64,000 nucleotides of DNA, taken from NCBI RefSeq assembly GCF_910592395.1, contig NC_088310.1, positions 23,887,491 through 23,951,490 on the forward strand, read 5' to 3'. The notes beneath the pieces were generated by a model. That model was not told the DNA's origin. It did no database searches and saw only the letters and a program-made list of their open reading frames with translations. Below, piece by piece: positions 47,966-60,198 of this stretch (position 1 is its first letter; every line of letters starts with the position of its first letter). Made by a program: the position numbers and the translations under genes. Source of the stretch: Lineus longissimus (Eukaryota; Nemertea; Pilidiophora; Heteronemertea; Lineidae).

Positions 47966-49489
47966 TTAGTCCAGCTGCTAAGCTTAGAATTGTGCATTTT
48001 AATGGGGACAGCATGAAATTCGGTAGTACTGCAGCGACCCTGTGGGAGAGGTCGGGTTTACAGGATGTCATCAGCTGGTTGGTCACTGTCACTAGTGTCG
48101 CTGGTTGTGACAGTTAAAAGCATTTGAGAAGACGGGCTAGATTTGTGTACATTCCCTCCTGCGGTGTCTCAGAAAAAGTACCCAACACACCACAGGGGCG
48201 CTGCTCTTGCCCATTGGTTTTTGAAAGGCGTTATCACCCGGGAAAGACGTACCAAACTTTGTCCCGGCTTAGGAATAGACCCTTCTGACGGTAGTACAAA
48301 GAACAACACTGATTGTGAAACTATCATTCTTTATTTGATATGTTTAGGACAAATTAAGATATTCAATGTCCTGATACATTGGTCAAATATCATGAAAAGG
48401 TTTTACAAAAAGATATTCTAACAACAATCTGCACGTGGGCACCACATGTGGGAACAGGTGGCGCTACAGTTAAGTAGGATTTCTATTCCAGTGGAGTAGT
48501 AGGAAATGTCCCTCTGGCAACAAGTCCTTCCCTGTTGGTTGGTGTACATCAACACCTAAGAGATTAATGCGCATAATGTATTCATCAGTCCCCAGAACAC
48601 TATATCTTAGGGTATTTAAAACTGTTACATGTACACTCATTCATCCTGGATTGTCCCTACTCTTTTGCGAAAACTCCCTACGGAATACTCTATCCTTGTT
48701 AATTCATTTCTGTTACATCTATACAATCCTGATTTATAAGCACTCTAGGTCCAGAGTAACTGTTCGTCACCATGGAGGACTATTCACGATGCCGGTAGAA
48801 GTAGGACAGGTGGCTTGTATACATCGATGGGAGGATGCCGGGTTCAGCCGCGGGAAGGGAGTCGGTCCATCCCTCTGAAGATGAGAGAAAATATATCGAT
48901 ATAAGGTTTATGGAGTGTTAGTTCAAAACTTACCCTAGCGCAACTGGGAGCAGACTTGCAGATTTGGGAGAATAGAAACAATTATTCAATCGTCATTTGT
49001 ATTTGGTATGCCCCAACGATCAATCTCCCATCTAATATGTGAATTTGTTCTGCAGTACGTTATTTGCGTGGCCCAATGATTGTAAACGGATTGCATTTAT
49101 TAGCCTGATGAGTCTATCGAACAGACCATAGACACCCGGGTTTCTCATTTGGCTAGCTGTTTCTTTTGCTTGCACGGCGAAATACCATTAACTGCATCAG
49201 TGGGACTTTTTCTCATTCTAGCAGAAGTTGTTTTCTATGTACGGATTCTACCTATTCCTACCGGTTTGAGCTGCTGGCCTAGGACTGCTGGGCACTGCCA
49301 CTGGACTGCTGGGCACTGCCACGAAAGACTGACAACCATTCGTCCTCTCACATTTCGTGGATCGGACTCATCCTTGGACTAAGCCTCTGAAATTATGAGA
49401 CAGATCAAGGTTAAGGTGGGTTTCAGGGTCATGTTTATAAAAATCAAGATTTCCTTACCATACTTTCCAACAAGGCCAAAGTTTCAGTT
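47966..49489. other. Unassigned DNA between the two repeat arrays
   Basis: No exon or RNA gene recognised. A 21-bp direct duplication (core GGACTGCTGGGCACTGCCAC) lies near 49285-49325. The rest is unique-looking at this scale. Confidence 0.5.
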
Positions 49490-52400
49490 AGCCAATCACA
49501 ATCCAAGTTTGAATAGAATTACCGAATCTACTTCCTTGGCAATAACACGCTGACCGCTTTTGGTATGCCTCCTTACCTTTAAATCACAAGAGGCGCTGTG
49601 CTTGCAAACAATAGACTAGAATGATCGCCAACCGCCTCAAAGTATGTTGGATCAATCATCCCAGAGGCATGTGTCACCCAGTAAAAGGTATCATCATGGT
49701 TACATTTGATATTGTTTGAATGATGAACTCACTGTGTATTCAACCTGCGTTCATTTCGCAGTTAATGTATTAGTTACCACTGTATGCCTTAGAGGGGGCA
49801 GAATGGTACTGTTTAGACAAGAAGTCTCTCCAACAGCCACAAGTATCTCTTCGAAAACATCACAGTAACACGTTCGACCCAGGGAATCTGTCAGCTGGCT
49901 GACGAGTAGGTTAGGAATTGTGTATGATCAGTTCTCTCAAAGACACCCGAGACGGGGATTAAAATCCGGTGTTTATAAGTTACCATTGTATACCTTAGAG
50001 GGGGCGGAATGGTACTGTTTAGACAAGAAGTCTCTCCAACAGCCTCAATGAATATTGGATCAACGGCACACAGGGCCTCCCAGAGATACCGTCAATGACG
50101 AAATATGACTGGGCCTTCTGTAAGATTAGTTTCTCCGCCAAACACGGGACTGAAGGATTAAAATCTTGTGTTTATAGGCTAACAAATGCAAACACTTTCA
50201 ATGAACCCCCTACAAGAGACGAGTGGCTCTTCGTCTCCCCGACTTTGACACCCTGCTACGAACATATCAATAGATCAGCCAGCGGTCCTTGGTGTCGCCG
50301 CGTGGGTTACGTCCAGTGAAATTGTTTGCAATTGTCAAGGAACCACGATCTGACATCCATAACCAGCGTATTCCCTATTCATGCCAGTTACAGTCGGGTG
50401 CTACACCACAGTCGGGATAGTGGAGCCAAATGAATGATTGTTTAAATTTAAAGCATTTTTGAAAAATCATATGACAAGGTTTGGAGGTCAAAAGCCTTCC
50501 AGTCATGCACATAAGTCCTGCCCTACTAAACTTACCTCGGAGGGACACTCTCAGTGCTTTGACCACAGTGAAAGCTTCCCTTTGATACGACACCAATCAC
50601 AGTCCAAGTTTGAACAGAATTACCGAATCTACTTGCCTGGCAATAACACGCTGACCGCTTTTGGTCATGCCTCCTTACCTTTAAATCACAAGAGGCGCTG
50701 TGCTTGCAAACAATAGACTAGAATGATCGCCAACCGCCTCAAAGTATGTTGGATCAAACATTCCAGAGGCATGTGTCACCCAGTAAAACGTATCATCATG
50801 GTTACATTTGATATTGTTTGAATGATTAACTCACTGTATTCAACCTGCGATCATTTCGCAGTTGATTAATTAGTTACCACTGATGCCTTAGAGGGGGCAT
50901 AATGGTACTGTTTAGACAAGAAGTCTCTCCAACAGCCACAAGTATCTCTTCGAAAACATCACAGTAACACGTTCGACCCAGGGAATCTGTCAGCTGGCTG
51001 ACGAGTAGGTTGGGAATTGTGTATGAGCAGTTCTCTCAAAGACACCCGAGACAGGGATTAAAATCTGGTGTTTATAAGTTACCATTGTATGCCTTAGAGG
51101 GGGCGGAATGGTACTGTTCAGACAAGAAGTCTCTCCAACAGCCTCAATGAATATTGGATCAACGGCACACAGGGCCTCCCAGAGATACCGTCAATGACGA
51201 AATATGACTGGGCCTTCTGTAAGATTAGTTTCTCCGCCAAACACGGGACTGAAGGATTAAAATCTTGTGTTTATAGGCTAACAAATGCAAACACTTTCAA
51301 TGAACCCCCTACAAGAGACGAGTGGCTCTTCGTCTCCCCGACTTTGACACCCTGCTACGAACATATCAATAGATCAGCCAGCGGTCCTTGGTGTCGCCGC
51401 GTGGGTTACGTCCAGTGAAATTGTTTGCAATTGTCAAGGAACCACGATCTGACATCCATAACCAGCGTATTCCCTATTCATGCCAGTTACAGTCGGGTGC
51501 TACACCACAGTCGGGATAGTGGAGCCAAATGAATGACTGTTTAAATTTAAAGCATTTTTGAAAAATCATATGACAGGGTTTGGAGGTCAAAAACCTTCCA
51601 GTCATGCACATAAGCCCTGCCTTACTAAGCTTACCTTGGCGGGACACTCTCAGTGCTTTGCCCACAGTGAAAGCTTCCCTTTGATACGAAACCAATCCGA
51701 GTTTGAATAGAATTACCGAATCTACTTCCTTGGCAATAACATGCTAACCACTTTTGATCATGCCTGCTTACCTTTAAATGACAAGAGGCGCTGTGCCTGC
51801 AAACAATAGACTAGAATGATCGCCAACCGCCTCAAAGTATGTTGGATCAAACATCCCACAGGTATGGGTCACCCAGTAAAAAGTATCATGATGGTTGCAT
51901 TTGATATTGTTTGAAAGATTAACTCACTGTATTCAATCTGAGATCATCTCGCAGTTGATTAATTAGTTACCACTGTATGCCTTAGAGAGGGCATAATGGT
52001 ACTGTTTAGACAAGAAGTCTCTCCAACAGCCACAAGTATCTCTTCGAAAACATCACAGTAACACGTTCGACCCAGGGAATCTGTCAGCTGGCTGACGAGT
52101 AGGTTGGGAATTGTGTATGATCAGTTCTCTCAAAGACACCCGAGACAGGGATTAAAATCCGGTGTTTATAAGTTACCATTGTATACCTTAGAGGGGGCGG
52201 AATGGTACTGTTTAGACAAGAAGTCTCTCCAACAGCCTCAATGAATATTGGATCAACGGCACACAGGGCCTCCCAGAGATACCGTCAATGACGAAATATG
52301 ACTGGGCCTTCTGTAAGATTAGTTTCTCCGCCAAACACGGGACTGAAGGATTAAAATCTTGTGTTTATAGGCTAACAAATGCAAACACTTTCAATGAACC

Positions 52401-52905
52401 CCCTACAAGAGACGAGTGGCTCTTCGTCTCCCCGACTTTGACACCCTGCTACGAACATATCAATAGATCAGCCAGCGGTCCTTGGTGTCGCCGCGTGGGT
52501 TACGTCCAGTGAAATTGTTTGCAATTGTCAAGGAACCACGATCTGACATCCATAACCAGCGTATTCCCTATTCATGCCAGTTACAGTCGGGTGCTACACC
52601 ACAGTCGGGATAGTGGAGCCAAATGAATGATTGTTTAAATTTAAAGCATTTTTGAAAAATCATATGACAAGGTTTGGAGGTCACAAGCCTTCCAGTTATG
52701 CACACAAGGCTGACGTTACATAGGCCTCATTCGTTCGCTTCCCACATGTCACGTCACGTTCCCCTTAATGCGTTCGTTCTTACTGAATGCATGCCACAAG
52801 GCCGTGCATTCACCGAGGAACGTTAAGTAAAGCTGGAACGTGACATGTGGGAAGTGAACGAATGAGGCCTCTGTAACGTCAGCCTAAGTCCTGCCTTACC
52901 GTGAA
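49490..52905. repeat. ~1.1-kb tandem repeat, about three copies
   Basis: Landmarks recur at steps of 1,094-1,100 bp: a 74-codon frame starts at 50095, 51194 and 52288 with the same predicted peptide in all three. The segment CCAATCACAATCCAAGTTTG and its variants recur near 49492, 50592 and 51692. Each unit also carries an internal duplication about 200 bp apart (CTTAGAGGGGGC ... GTCTCCCAACAGCC-type block, for example near 49790 and 49992). The part around the 74-codon frame is essentially identical among copies, while the CCAATCAC part differs by several per cent. This points to recent amplification or local gene conversion. I do not recognise the peptide, and it could be non-coding. Confidence 0.88.
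52707..52885. mobile_element. MITE-like element with ~50-bp terminal inverted repeats
   Basis: The ends AGGCTGACGTTACA and TGTAACGTCAGCCT are inverted, and the match continues inward through GGCCTCATTCGTTCRCTTCC and CACATGTCACGT. Total length is about 179 bp, with no coding capacity. It interrupts the third copy of the 1.1-kb repeat; the two earlier copies show the uninterrupted site (GCACATAAGTCCTGCC), which defines the insertion. The right flank fits a TA target duplication, while the left flank is diverged. Family unknown. Confidence 0.85.
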
Positions 52906-54690
52906 TTTGCGACTGAAATTTCTAACTGCGCAGTTCATTCTCGGCTCGACTGCACGATCTTTACAGCAATAAAAACCTGTTGAAACCAATTCAAACAATT
53001 ATCAATCATAGATACTGGGTCCTACCTTCTGCTGCAGCTCTTTTAACTTGATTTCCGAAATGTTGAAGGGAATTTCACCTTTGAAATCGGAAAAAGTTTT
53101 CCAGCGATGTTCTGCGCAGTTCACTCACACACCAACTGACTTGCGTTCAAATCAACCGAGACCGATCATGACCACAAACAATACATTTGACGTTACACCA
53201 CGGGCACTATTCCTCTACCCCGCGAAAGACAGGCCGGCGGCTTAGCGCCAACTTGTATTGTTATGTCATTAGACCAATTGGATGGTATTGTCAAAGGTGG
53301 GTCTGGGCTATTGCATAACATGCAAATGAACGGAGCTATATGGTCATAGAAATATATACAAGCCAGGTTTCGCAAGCCTTACGAAGAGCTGCGCGGAGGG
53401 CGAAGTTTGTAAATGCATTTCATAGGCGATTTTCAAAAAATTAGCCGATTCCTCCTACAACATAGGACAGGATGATTTACGAGTGTCGCATTAATGAATT
53501 AGCTTAGGACTAGATTACTCCATAGATCCTTGCACTTCGTATTTCGTCAGTCGTATAGCTGCCGAAACCTGCATATTGTCAAAATCACACACACAGACTT
53601 GAACTGACAATGACGTACATTGTGTATTTACCATTTCGACCAAGGCCGTACGGTGACTGACAGCCTCTATACAAATGTAGTTGTAGATGGCGTAAGTGGA
53701 AATAGTTGAGATTGTCTGATGCAGCTCAGAACCGCCCGCTCAAAGGAGTAGGTGGCTAATCAACAGCGTTCCATACTGTCAGCTGCCCAGTCACCACCTT
53801 CAACAACAACACAGTCATAGTTTCATCACCAAATTCTTCTCATGAAATAGGAGAAGAACAAATAAATTGAAGGGATAATCCGCTTACTCCTTTAATATCA
53901 TGTACAGCAACTGACAACACAGTGATGAAGTCAGCAGTAGTTCTTGCTACCCTTCTAACAAATCTACTTTTAAACTATATACAAACGTAGGCAGTGGAAT
54001 ATAGCTCTACAGCTCACCAAATATATTATATGACAAATACATGTATATCATATGATTTAAGGGATATATAGTATACGATTTATAGGCAAAATAGGGTCTT
54101 TAAGACGTGAAACGGCAAATGTTTGGTCACCCATTATTGATCTCATTGTCATTACATGCAAGGCCTGTTTTAAATCTATCGTCATCTTCTTTCAAATCGT
54201 AATAGTTGTGACAACTGGACCTAACGATGTTTCTCCTCCCGAACAAATGCCGGCCGATCAAACACAAAAATATCACCAACAGTCTTTCACCTTTACATAT
54301 CGCCACGTTCCTTTTATTGTATTCGAAATTCTTTAAAGTAATACTGGTACAATCTATAGGTGGGCTGGGGTAAAGACGAAATTATTTACAAATCTTGGTT
54401 AATTAAAGCACCAGCTTCGACGGCATTTTCATTGGTTCCGTTGAATTCGTCATACCTGAAAACCTAGGGTAAGCCGTCAAAATTATACCCGTACGTGCAA
54501 TAGATTCCGAGATATTGCAGGAAGCGGGCCAAAAATGGCGGCCATATTGGATTCCAAGATGGCGACCATCAGGGGGCGTAAAAATTAGGGTCTGAATCGA
54601 TAAATGACCCCTATGGGTTGTTCTACCACCCTGCCATATTTCATACTTTCCCCATTAAAATGCACAATTCTTGCCTTTTTGGAGCTTAGC
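52906..54690. other. Intergenic DNA with an ATGGCGGCC-rich segment
   Basis: No exon recognised. At 54531-54571 the segment AAAATGGCGGCCATATTGG followed by CCAAGATGGCGACCATC carries two copies of a YY1-type AAxATGGCGxC motif, with an inverted partner between. This could be a promoter of an unseen gene or part of a dispersed repeat. Short open frames near 53.05-53.25 kb look like chance. Confidence 0.4.
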
Positions 54691-54734
54691 AGCTGGACTA
54701 TGTCTGCTTCTCTGTCTATGCGCCACGGTCAGTG

Positions 54735-55460
54735 ACGAGACACTCAAAGCGTGTCCGTATATGGAGGTGACAGCTCTATCGGACACGCTGAGAGAGTAGA
54801 GAGACTGGCTGGATCCACCGGGTAAGCAAGACGAGACGGTCACAACCAGACCAAATCGGGTTTGGCTACTCCATTGTCTCGCTGACACAGTGGGGGAGAT
54901 AAGATAGCCACGACTTGTACGAATTTGGCCTGATTGTTCCACCGTCTTTGCGACATGGTGAGAGATATACGACAGTCACTACCTGATCGATTCAGGACTA
55001 CCTGCTCCACTGTTTTGCCAACACAATACAAGACGTAATACAGTTACAACCAGGACTGTATCGGGCCTGGCTGACCCATCGTCTTGCCGACAGTGTGAGA
55101 GAGATGAGGCAGTAAAAACCAGACTGAATTGGATCTGGAAGTTAAGACTGTGTTACTCACAGGCACAGGGAGATATCAGATTGTCACAACCATGCAGACC
55201 AAATTTGACCTGGAGGTTCCATCTTCTTGCAGACACATGAAATCTTCAAGACTGCAGTCGGAATGAATTGGGGCTGGCAGCTTCACCCAACAAATTGCTG
55301 AGTGTGCTAAATGAGACAGTCACAACCAGATCAGGGCTGGCTGCTCCGCAGAACAAGAGACAGCCACAACCAATACAATTCAGGCCTTGCTGTCCTTTCA
55401 GATTCAAGACATTGTGAGAGGGATGAGACAGTCACAACCAGACCGAATCAGGGCTGTTGT
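54735..55460. repeat. Second array of the ~68-bp satellite family (short)
   Basis: About 0.7 kb of the same repeat family as the array at 44.3-48.0 kb, in the same orientation. It repeats GACAGTCACAACCAGACCG, AATCGGGCCTGGCTG and CACCGTCTT. Units are again degenerate. Confidence 0.8.
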
Positions 55461-55767
55461 CCATTATGTTTGAAAGACTGGGTCCATCCATCCATGCCAT
55501 CCATTTCAACATTTTGTGATGGAGATTGTGACAGTGTTGAAGGTCTTGGCATGGGTTGTCATGCACTCATGATCCTTCTGCGATGGAACTCACATACCAC
55601 CCATCATCTCAAAATAAAGAAAGCAAAGATATTTCAATAGTTTTATTGTTTCCACAACCAGTATCATTCAACATCTTCACAATCGTTGCCTGCAAATTTC
55701 ACATCATGATGTAGAATACATAAGAACAACAATATCTCTCCAAACATCTACAGGTACATGTATCTCA
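55461..55767 (-). other. 3' flank of RBM34 with poly(A) signal
   Basis: Minus-strand AATAAA at 55647-55642 lies about 120 bp after the RBM34 stop codon. Further out (55.54-55.61 kb) is a segment resembling the left edge of the long satellite array (43.90-43.96 kb), including CATCATCTCAA. Confidence 0.55.
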
Positions 55768-58700
55768 TTATTTTTTACCATGCTTCATCTTCTTCTTCTT
55801 ACCTATTCCAAGTCCTTTTTTAATACCTTTACCAGTAGTTCCAAGTCCTGTTTTATTCTTTTTACCACTTCCAGGTAACATTTTATTCCTTTTACCACTT
55901 CCAAATCCCGTTTTATTCTTTTTACCATTTCCAAGTCTTATTTTATTCTTTTTCCCTGACCCTAGCCCATTCTTATCCTTCTTCCCACCCTTAGGTGGTG
56001 TAGCACTCATAGCATCACCTTTTGCTCCACCACCTTGCCGTTTCTTTAAACGTAACATAGCATTCAGCACGTTGGCTTTCTTGCCTTTTCCATGTACACC
56101 ACTCCGAGCCATCTTCTTCTTCTTCCTAAGTTTTTTGATTTCATCATCTGTCAAAGCTTTCTGGCCCTGGAAACTTCCGGCTGCCGCGTTACTCGGTTTA
56201 CTGAATTTCTTCTTCTTCTTAGGTCTCTTCTCAGAGGTTAATGAAATGTAGTGACAGTCAAGGAACATAATAAATTCATCATGATTTCAAAATAGGAAAA
56301 ACTAACGAAGTTTTATAGCATCCCCCACAACCATAACTGTAAGGGGAGCTATGGTTATCAGTTAAGGCTGAAGGTGTTAGCCTCTTTGTCCATAGAAGCG
56401 CAAGTGGCCTACACCTCCAAGTTGTCATCAATTTTTCAAATCAGCAGAATTCTTACCATACCTATACATGTACAGTACTGATCAGGAGATCACGACATGT
56501 ACACCTTAACTGAAAATCTCTTAAATAAGTCAATGAAAAGGATATTTCTTTCTGTAATCTATTCTCTGCCCGGGACCTTGTAACTCGAATGTTGCGTTCT
56601 TTGAACTTCTTTCCATTCAACTTCAGCGCCAGGGCCACAGAGGTGGTATCCTGAAATTACAGGAAAAGGTAGTTTAAGGCACCAACTAAATGAGAATGAG
56701 GACATGAACAAATACCAAAGAATGATATCATTCTGGTCATTTTCATTTGGTACCGACCACAGGCAGGAGCAAGTTTGGGAGGATGAAGAATCATAGACCA
56801 GCAAGTTTAAAGAACAATACAACTAGTAAACGAGACCACAACCAGATCTTTTTTAAATGTTTGCAGAAACCGTTGCAGCAGAGATGCTTTTCATACCTTG
56901 AAGTGCACATAACCAAAACCTTTTCCCATTCCAGTCTTACTGTCTCTCACAACTCGTACGCTCTTTATGTTGCCAATTTCCTCAAAGCATTCCCATAACT
57001 CATCATCCAAGATGGCTGAAAACAATGAAATGACTTATGAGACAAAATCAATCCAACAAAACATCGCAAACTGCATTAAATGGGTTATTTTACGAATCAT
57101 ACATACCCTTGTGATTACAAAATAGTCTCCCACACCCAAAAATACTCATGTATTGGAAAAGTTTTAGAAATTATGACATGAGAAGAACTTACCAAATGGT
57201 AAATTTCCAACAAATATTGATTTCTTGTGATCATGTTCACATTCCTGGCCAACTAGATCTACCTTGATATGATGTCCATCTATTAGTCTTCCATTCCTGC
57301 AAGGAAAAGGCATAGTTTTAAAATGCATTGAGCAGGAAATTATCTTCTTCACCTACATGTACCTACATTGCAGCGATCATTTCTTCCTATAAACCATTCA
57401 GAAGCTTCTTACAAAACATCTAAAGAGGACTGAATGATAATATTCTAACAGATATTGTGAGTGTGAGAATCGATGAAGTTTCACTCACTTTTTCAAGGCT
57501 TTCTTGGTTTCCTCCTCTTCTGAGAACACAACATATGCGTTTATACTTTTTCTGTCCGGGTGGAATTCTTGCCTGCAATGGAGGGAAGTTAGAGCTTTAA
57601 TAATTTTGGTCAAACGAGGGGTTAAGATCATCACCACTATTATCATGTCGGCAGTCATCCTCTTCCCTTGAATTAGACTGGGCTCTACCGAATGGGGCCA
57701 AGTGGAGCTATTCAACAACTAGGGAGGGCATATCATCATCAAGTTTTCCACCTTGGGATTTCCTCCTTGAACTTACTTTATCACAGCTACTTTCTTTGGC
57801 AGTGTAAGGTTAGCTGGAGTCTGGAAACAGGAAATGTAACAATATCAACTATGGCTGGATTTTGGGATCTTATGTTATTTGGCCAAAGGTTGTGTTGTGA
57901 TTGGTGTTGCGGCTAAGACCTTTTACTCTTCACAGCTCCCTCTAATCTGCACCAATAAAGAGCAGACGACTATGGTCTATGTCATTACTGACTGATGGTA
58001 AGCCTGGGACTGGGAAAGCCAAAAGCTTATGGCTTAGGATGGTATTTTTAATCAAATAGACGCAAAGAAACCTGTAAACAATGTTGTACTCACAGCAGAC
58101 CGCAACCTAACTGACTGAATCTTCCCATATTTACGGAATAGTCTTCTTACGGCCTGAAATAAAGAGCGAGACAATTACTCATCATTAAGCTACACTGTGA
58201 CTCACACTTGAATAAAACACTGTAGAAATTATCATCAATAATTCAGACAAGTTGCTAATGCTGGCTCTCATAATATAATCTGAACATGCTGAAGGTTGAA
58301 TTTTACAGTATCGTAGCAAACCCTACCTTTGTATCATAGGTCACAGGTAAGTTTCCAACAAAGATGGTTTTAGCATCGACTGTTGGATCTTTCTCCCACT
58401 TTATCTTGATTTTTTTCTTGGGTGCTGCCTCTTGATCTTCCTCCTCGTCATCCTCCTCCTGGCCTCTCTTCCTTTTCTTCTTCTTTGAAGAAGTCGTCGA
58501 GCCTGCCAAAGCCTCTTCCCTGAAAAAGTGACATTGGCCCACATGACAGAGCATGATGATTTGACACAAAAGTCATTCGGATTATTTGTACCAAAAGAAA
58601 ATCGAGCAAGTGCAACAAAATTTTGAAAATGAATGACGATCTATCTGCAGTTGACATCAGTCTATCAGACAATAACTCAAAATCTTAACTACGTACTACG

Positions 58701-59479
58701 TCATATTCATATCCTGATTTTCAGGAGTCCAGGTATTATACCTCATGTGGATACACACTCCCCCGCCAACACACTTTATTTCAACCTATTCTTACCTCTC
58801 TTCAACTCTTGTCTTCTTATTCTTTTTCGTGTCACCCATCAGTGACTCATGTACAATACCGGGAGGGGGACAAAATCCACCCGATACACGTTTTTCATCT
58901 TTTCCTTTTTTAACTCTTTCCTTTCCATTCACTACCTTGGCCTCTGTCATAGTTTTCTTCTTCTTTGGACTAACAGCTTCCTTTTCAGAAGGCAGTGGAC
59001 TTGGTTCAGATTTCCTTTTCTTTTTCTTTGCAGGCTTTGGAGGTGTTGTTATCTGGAAAGTATTCATTCACGTGATATGAACCACATCCGACAATTAGCC
59101 TCAGAAATAACAATAATTTTACTGCAAACATTTATACACCGATTTTGAAAGTTACATTTTAAAAACAAAAATATGAAATTTATAATTGTACGTGTGGTAT
59201 GTAGTTTTACTGTCACATTTTATTATATCATCATACAAGACAAGCAATAACATATTCCCACAACTTCAATGAGAGTGAGAGCGGGGTGGGGGTGCGACAA
59301 GTCACTCGAGATGGATTACATACCTTTACTTCATCTGCTGTAATTGGAATCGATGCTGTGAGTACTGGTCTGTACGGAGACACAGAGCTAAATAAGGTAT
59401 CCAATTCACTCTTCTTCTTCTTCTTAATCTTTGAAGACAGAAGACCAGAAACGCCTCCAATTGTGTAAGAACCAGACAT
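55768..59479 (-). CDS. RBM34: RNA-binding protein 34 (Nop12 family)
   Basis: Ten exons on the minus strand: 59479-59324, 59052-58796, 58519-58327, 58153-58094, 57820-57777, 57572-57489, 57296-57193, 57015-56897, 56650-56577, 56224-55768; 515 residues against 430 in human. The last acceptor is less certain. A basic N-terminus with Lys runs leads to RRM1 (about 188-280; RNP2 IFVGNLP, but RNP1 is degenerate) and directly to RRM2 (about 290-365; IFVGNLPF and KGFGYVHF). The order matches human RBM34 and yeast Nop12, nucleolar proteins of large-subunit rRNA maturation. The C-terminal 150 residues are Lys/Gly-rich with [12 protein letters not shown] and a run of ten-residue repeats, which looks like nucleolar retention sequence. 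The start Met opens [12 protein letters not shown]; just upstream is a possible 5' UTR acceptor. Confidence 0.93.
55775..55990 (-). repeat. Tandem 30-33-bp coding repeat in the RBM34 tail
   Basis: About six imperfect units of GxGxGKKNKxx repeat in frame near the C-terminus ([61 protein letters not shown]). Codon-level similarity indicates slippage-type growth. Human RBM34 ends in a shorter Lys-rich tail without this repeat. Confidence 0.8.
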
Positions 59480-59582
59480 CTTCGTGGTTTGGTCAGCAAG
59501 CACACCTGAAAAATCTATATCGGCTATCCTCATTAAACATTGCGTTGAGACCGAGTCACTGACACACTGAGAGTAGAACGTC

Positions 59583-59829
59583 AATACTTGACTTGCCAAA
59601 CTCAGCTCGACGCCGAACTGCAGCGCCACTCGCGGACAAAGATAGAACAACTCGACATTTTTTTCACCGGTTTCTCGATGCGCATGCGTACCAGCGGAAA
59701 TCAACAAAAGATGACGCTGGTACGCATGCGCAGCGAGAAAACCGGTGAAAAAAATGTCGAGTTGTTTTATCTTTGTCCGCGAGTGGCGCTGCAGTTCGGC
59801 GTCGAGCTGAGTTTGGCAAGTCAAGTATT
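59583..59829. repeat. 247-bp foldback (near-perfect inverted repeat) upstream of RBM34
   Basis: Arms of about 114 bp (59583-59696 and 59715-59829) are inverted copies with only about three differences, around an 18-bp spacer. It starts 104 bp upstream of the RBM34 start codon. Each arm contains an NRF-1-type TGCGCATGCGTA. Because the arms mirror each other, both strands carry nearly the same open frame. It could be a MITE-like foldback element or a palindromic duplication of promoter DNA. Confidence 0.9.
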
Positions 59830-60196
59830 AGGCCTAGATCATTATTGGCTACTTAGGAAAGAGGTCAAGACCCTTCTTTCACTGAACAGTCAAGTCACGC
59901 AATATACTAATGATGACGACCTAGCACGGTCCGTATTACGCCTCCCCACAATTTCGTACAGAATCTCCTATTTTATTGTAACACCCTGTATCACATAAAG
60001 TGAAGAAAATTTTACACCATAACATTACAAAAAGGACATTTCAGCGTAAACAGTCATCTGAATAAAAACTTACGTGGCTAATTTTCTTTCAATTCTACGA
60101 TATTTTCACAATTGTCCTTAGAAATGAATTCGAGGTAAACCAATTTCTGCTAAAAATGCCTATTTCATGTATTTATCATGCTAAAAACATGCCGTA
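59830..60196. other. Intergenic DNA beside the foldback
   Basis: About 370 bp of AT-rich sequence in which I see no gene, RNA or repeat. Confidence 0.5.
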
Positions 60197-60198
60197 GT

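Noticed and set aside
49490-52905. CRISPR-like array
   Set aside because: Units are over 1 kb, not short repeats with spacers, and this is animal nuclear DNA.
59588-59998. 136-codon frame over the foldback, mirrored by one on the other strand
   Set aside because: Both strands carry it because the arms are inverted copies; only the downstream MSGSYTIGG part on the minus strand is RBM34.
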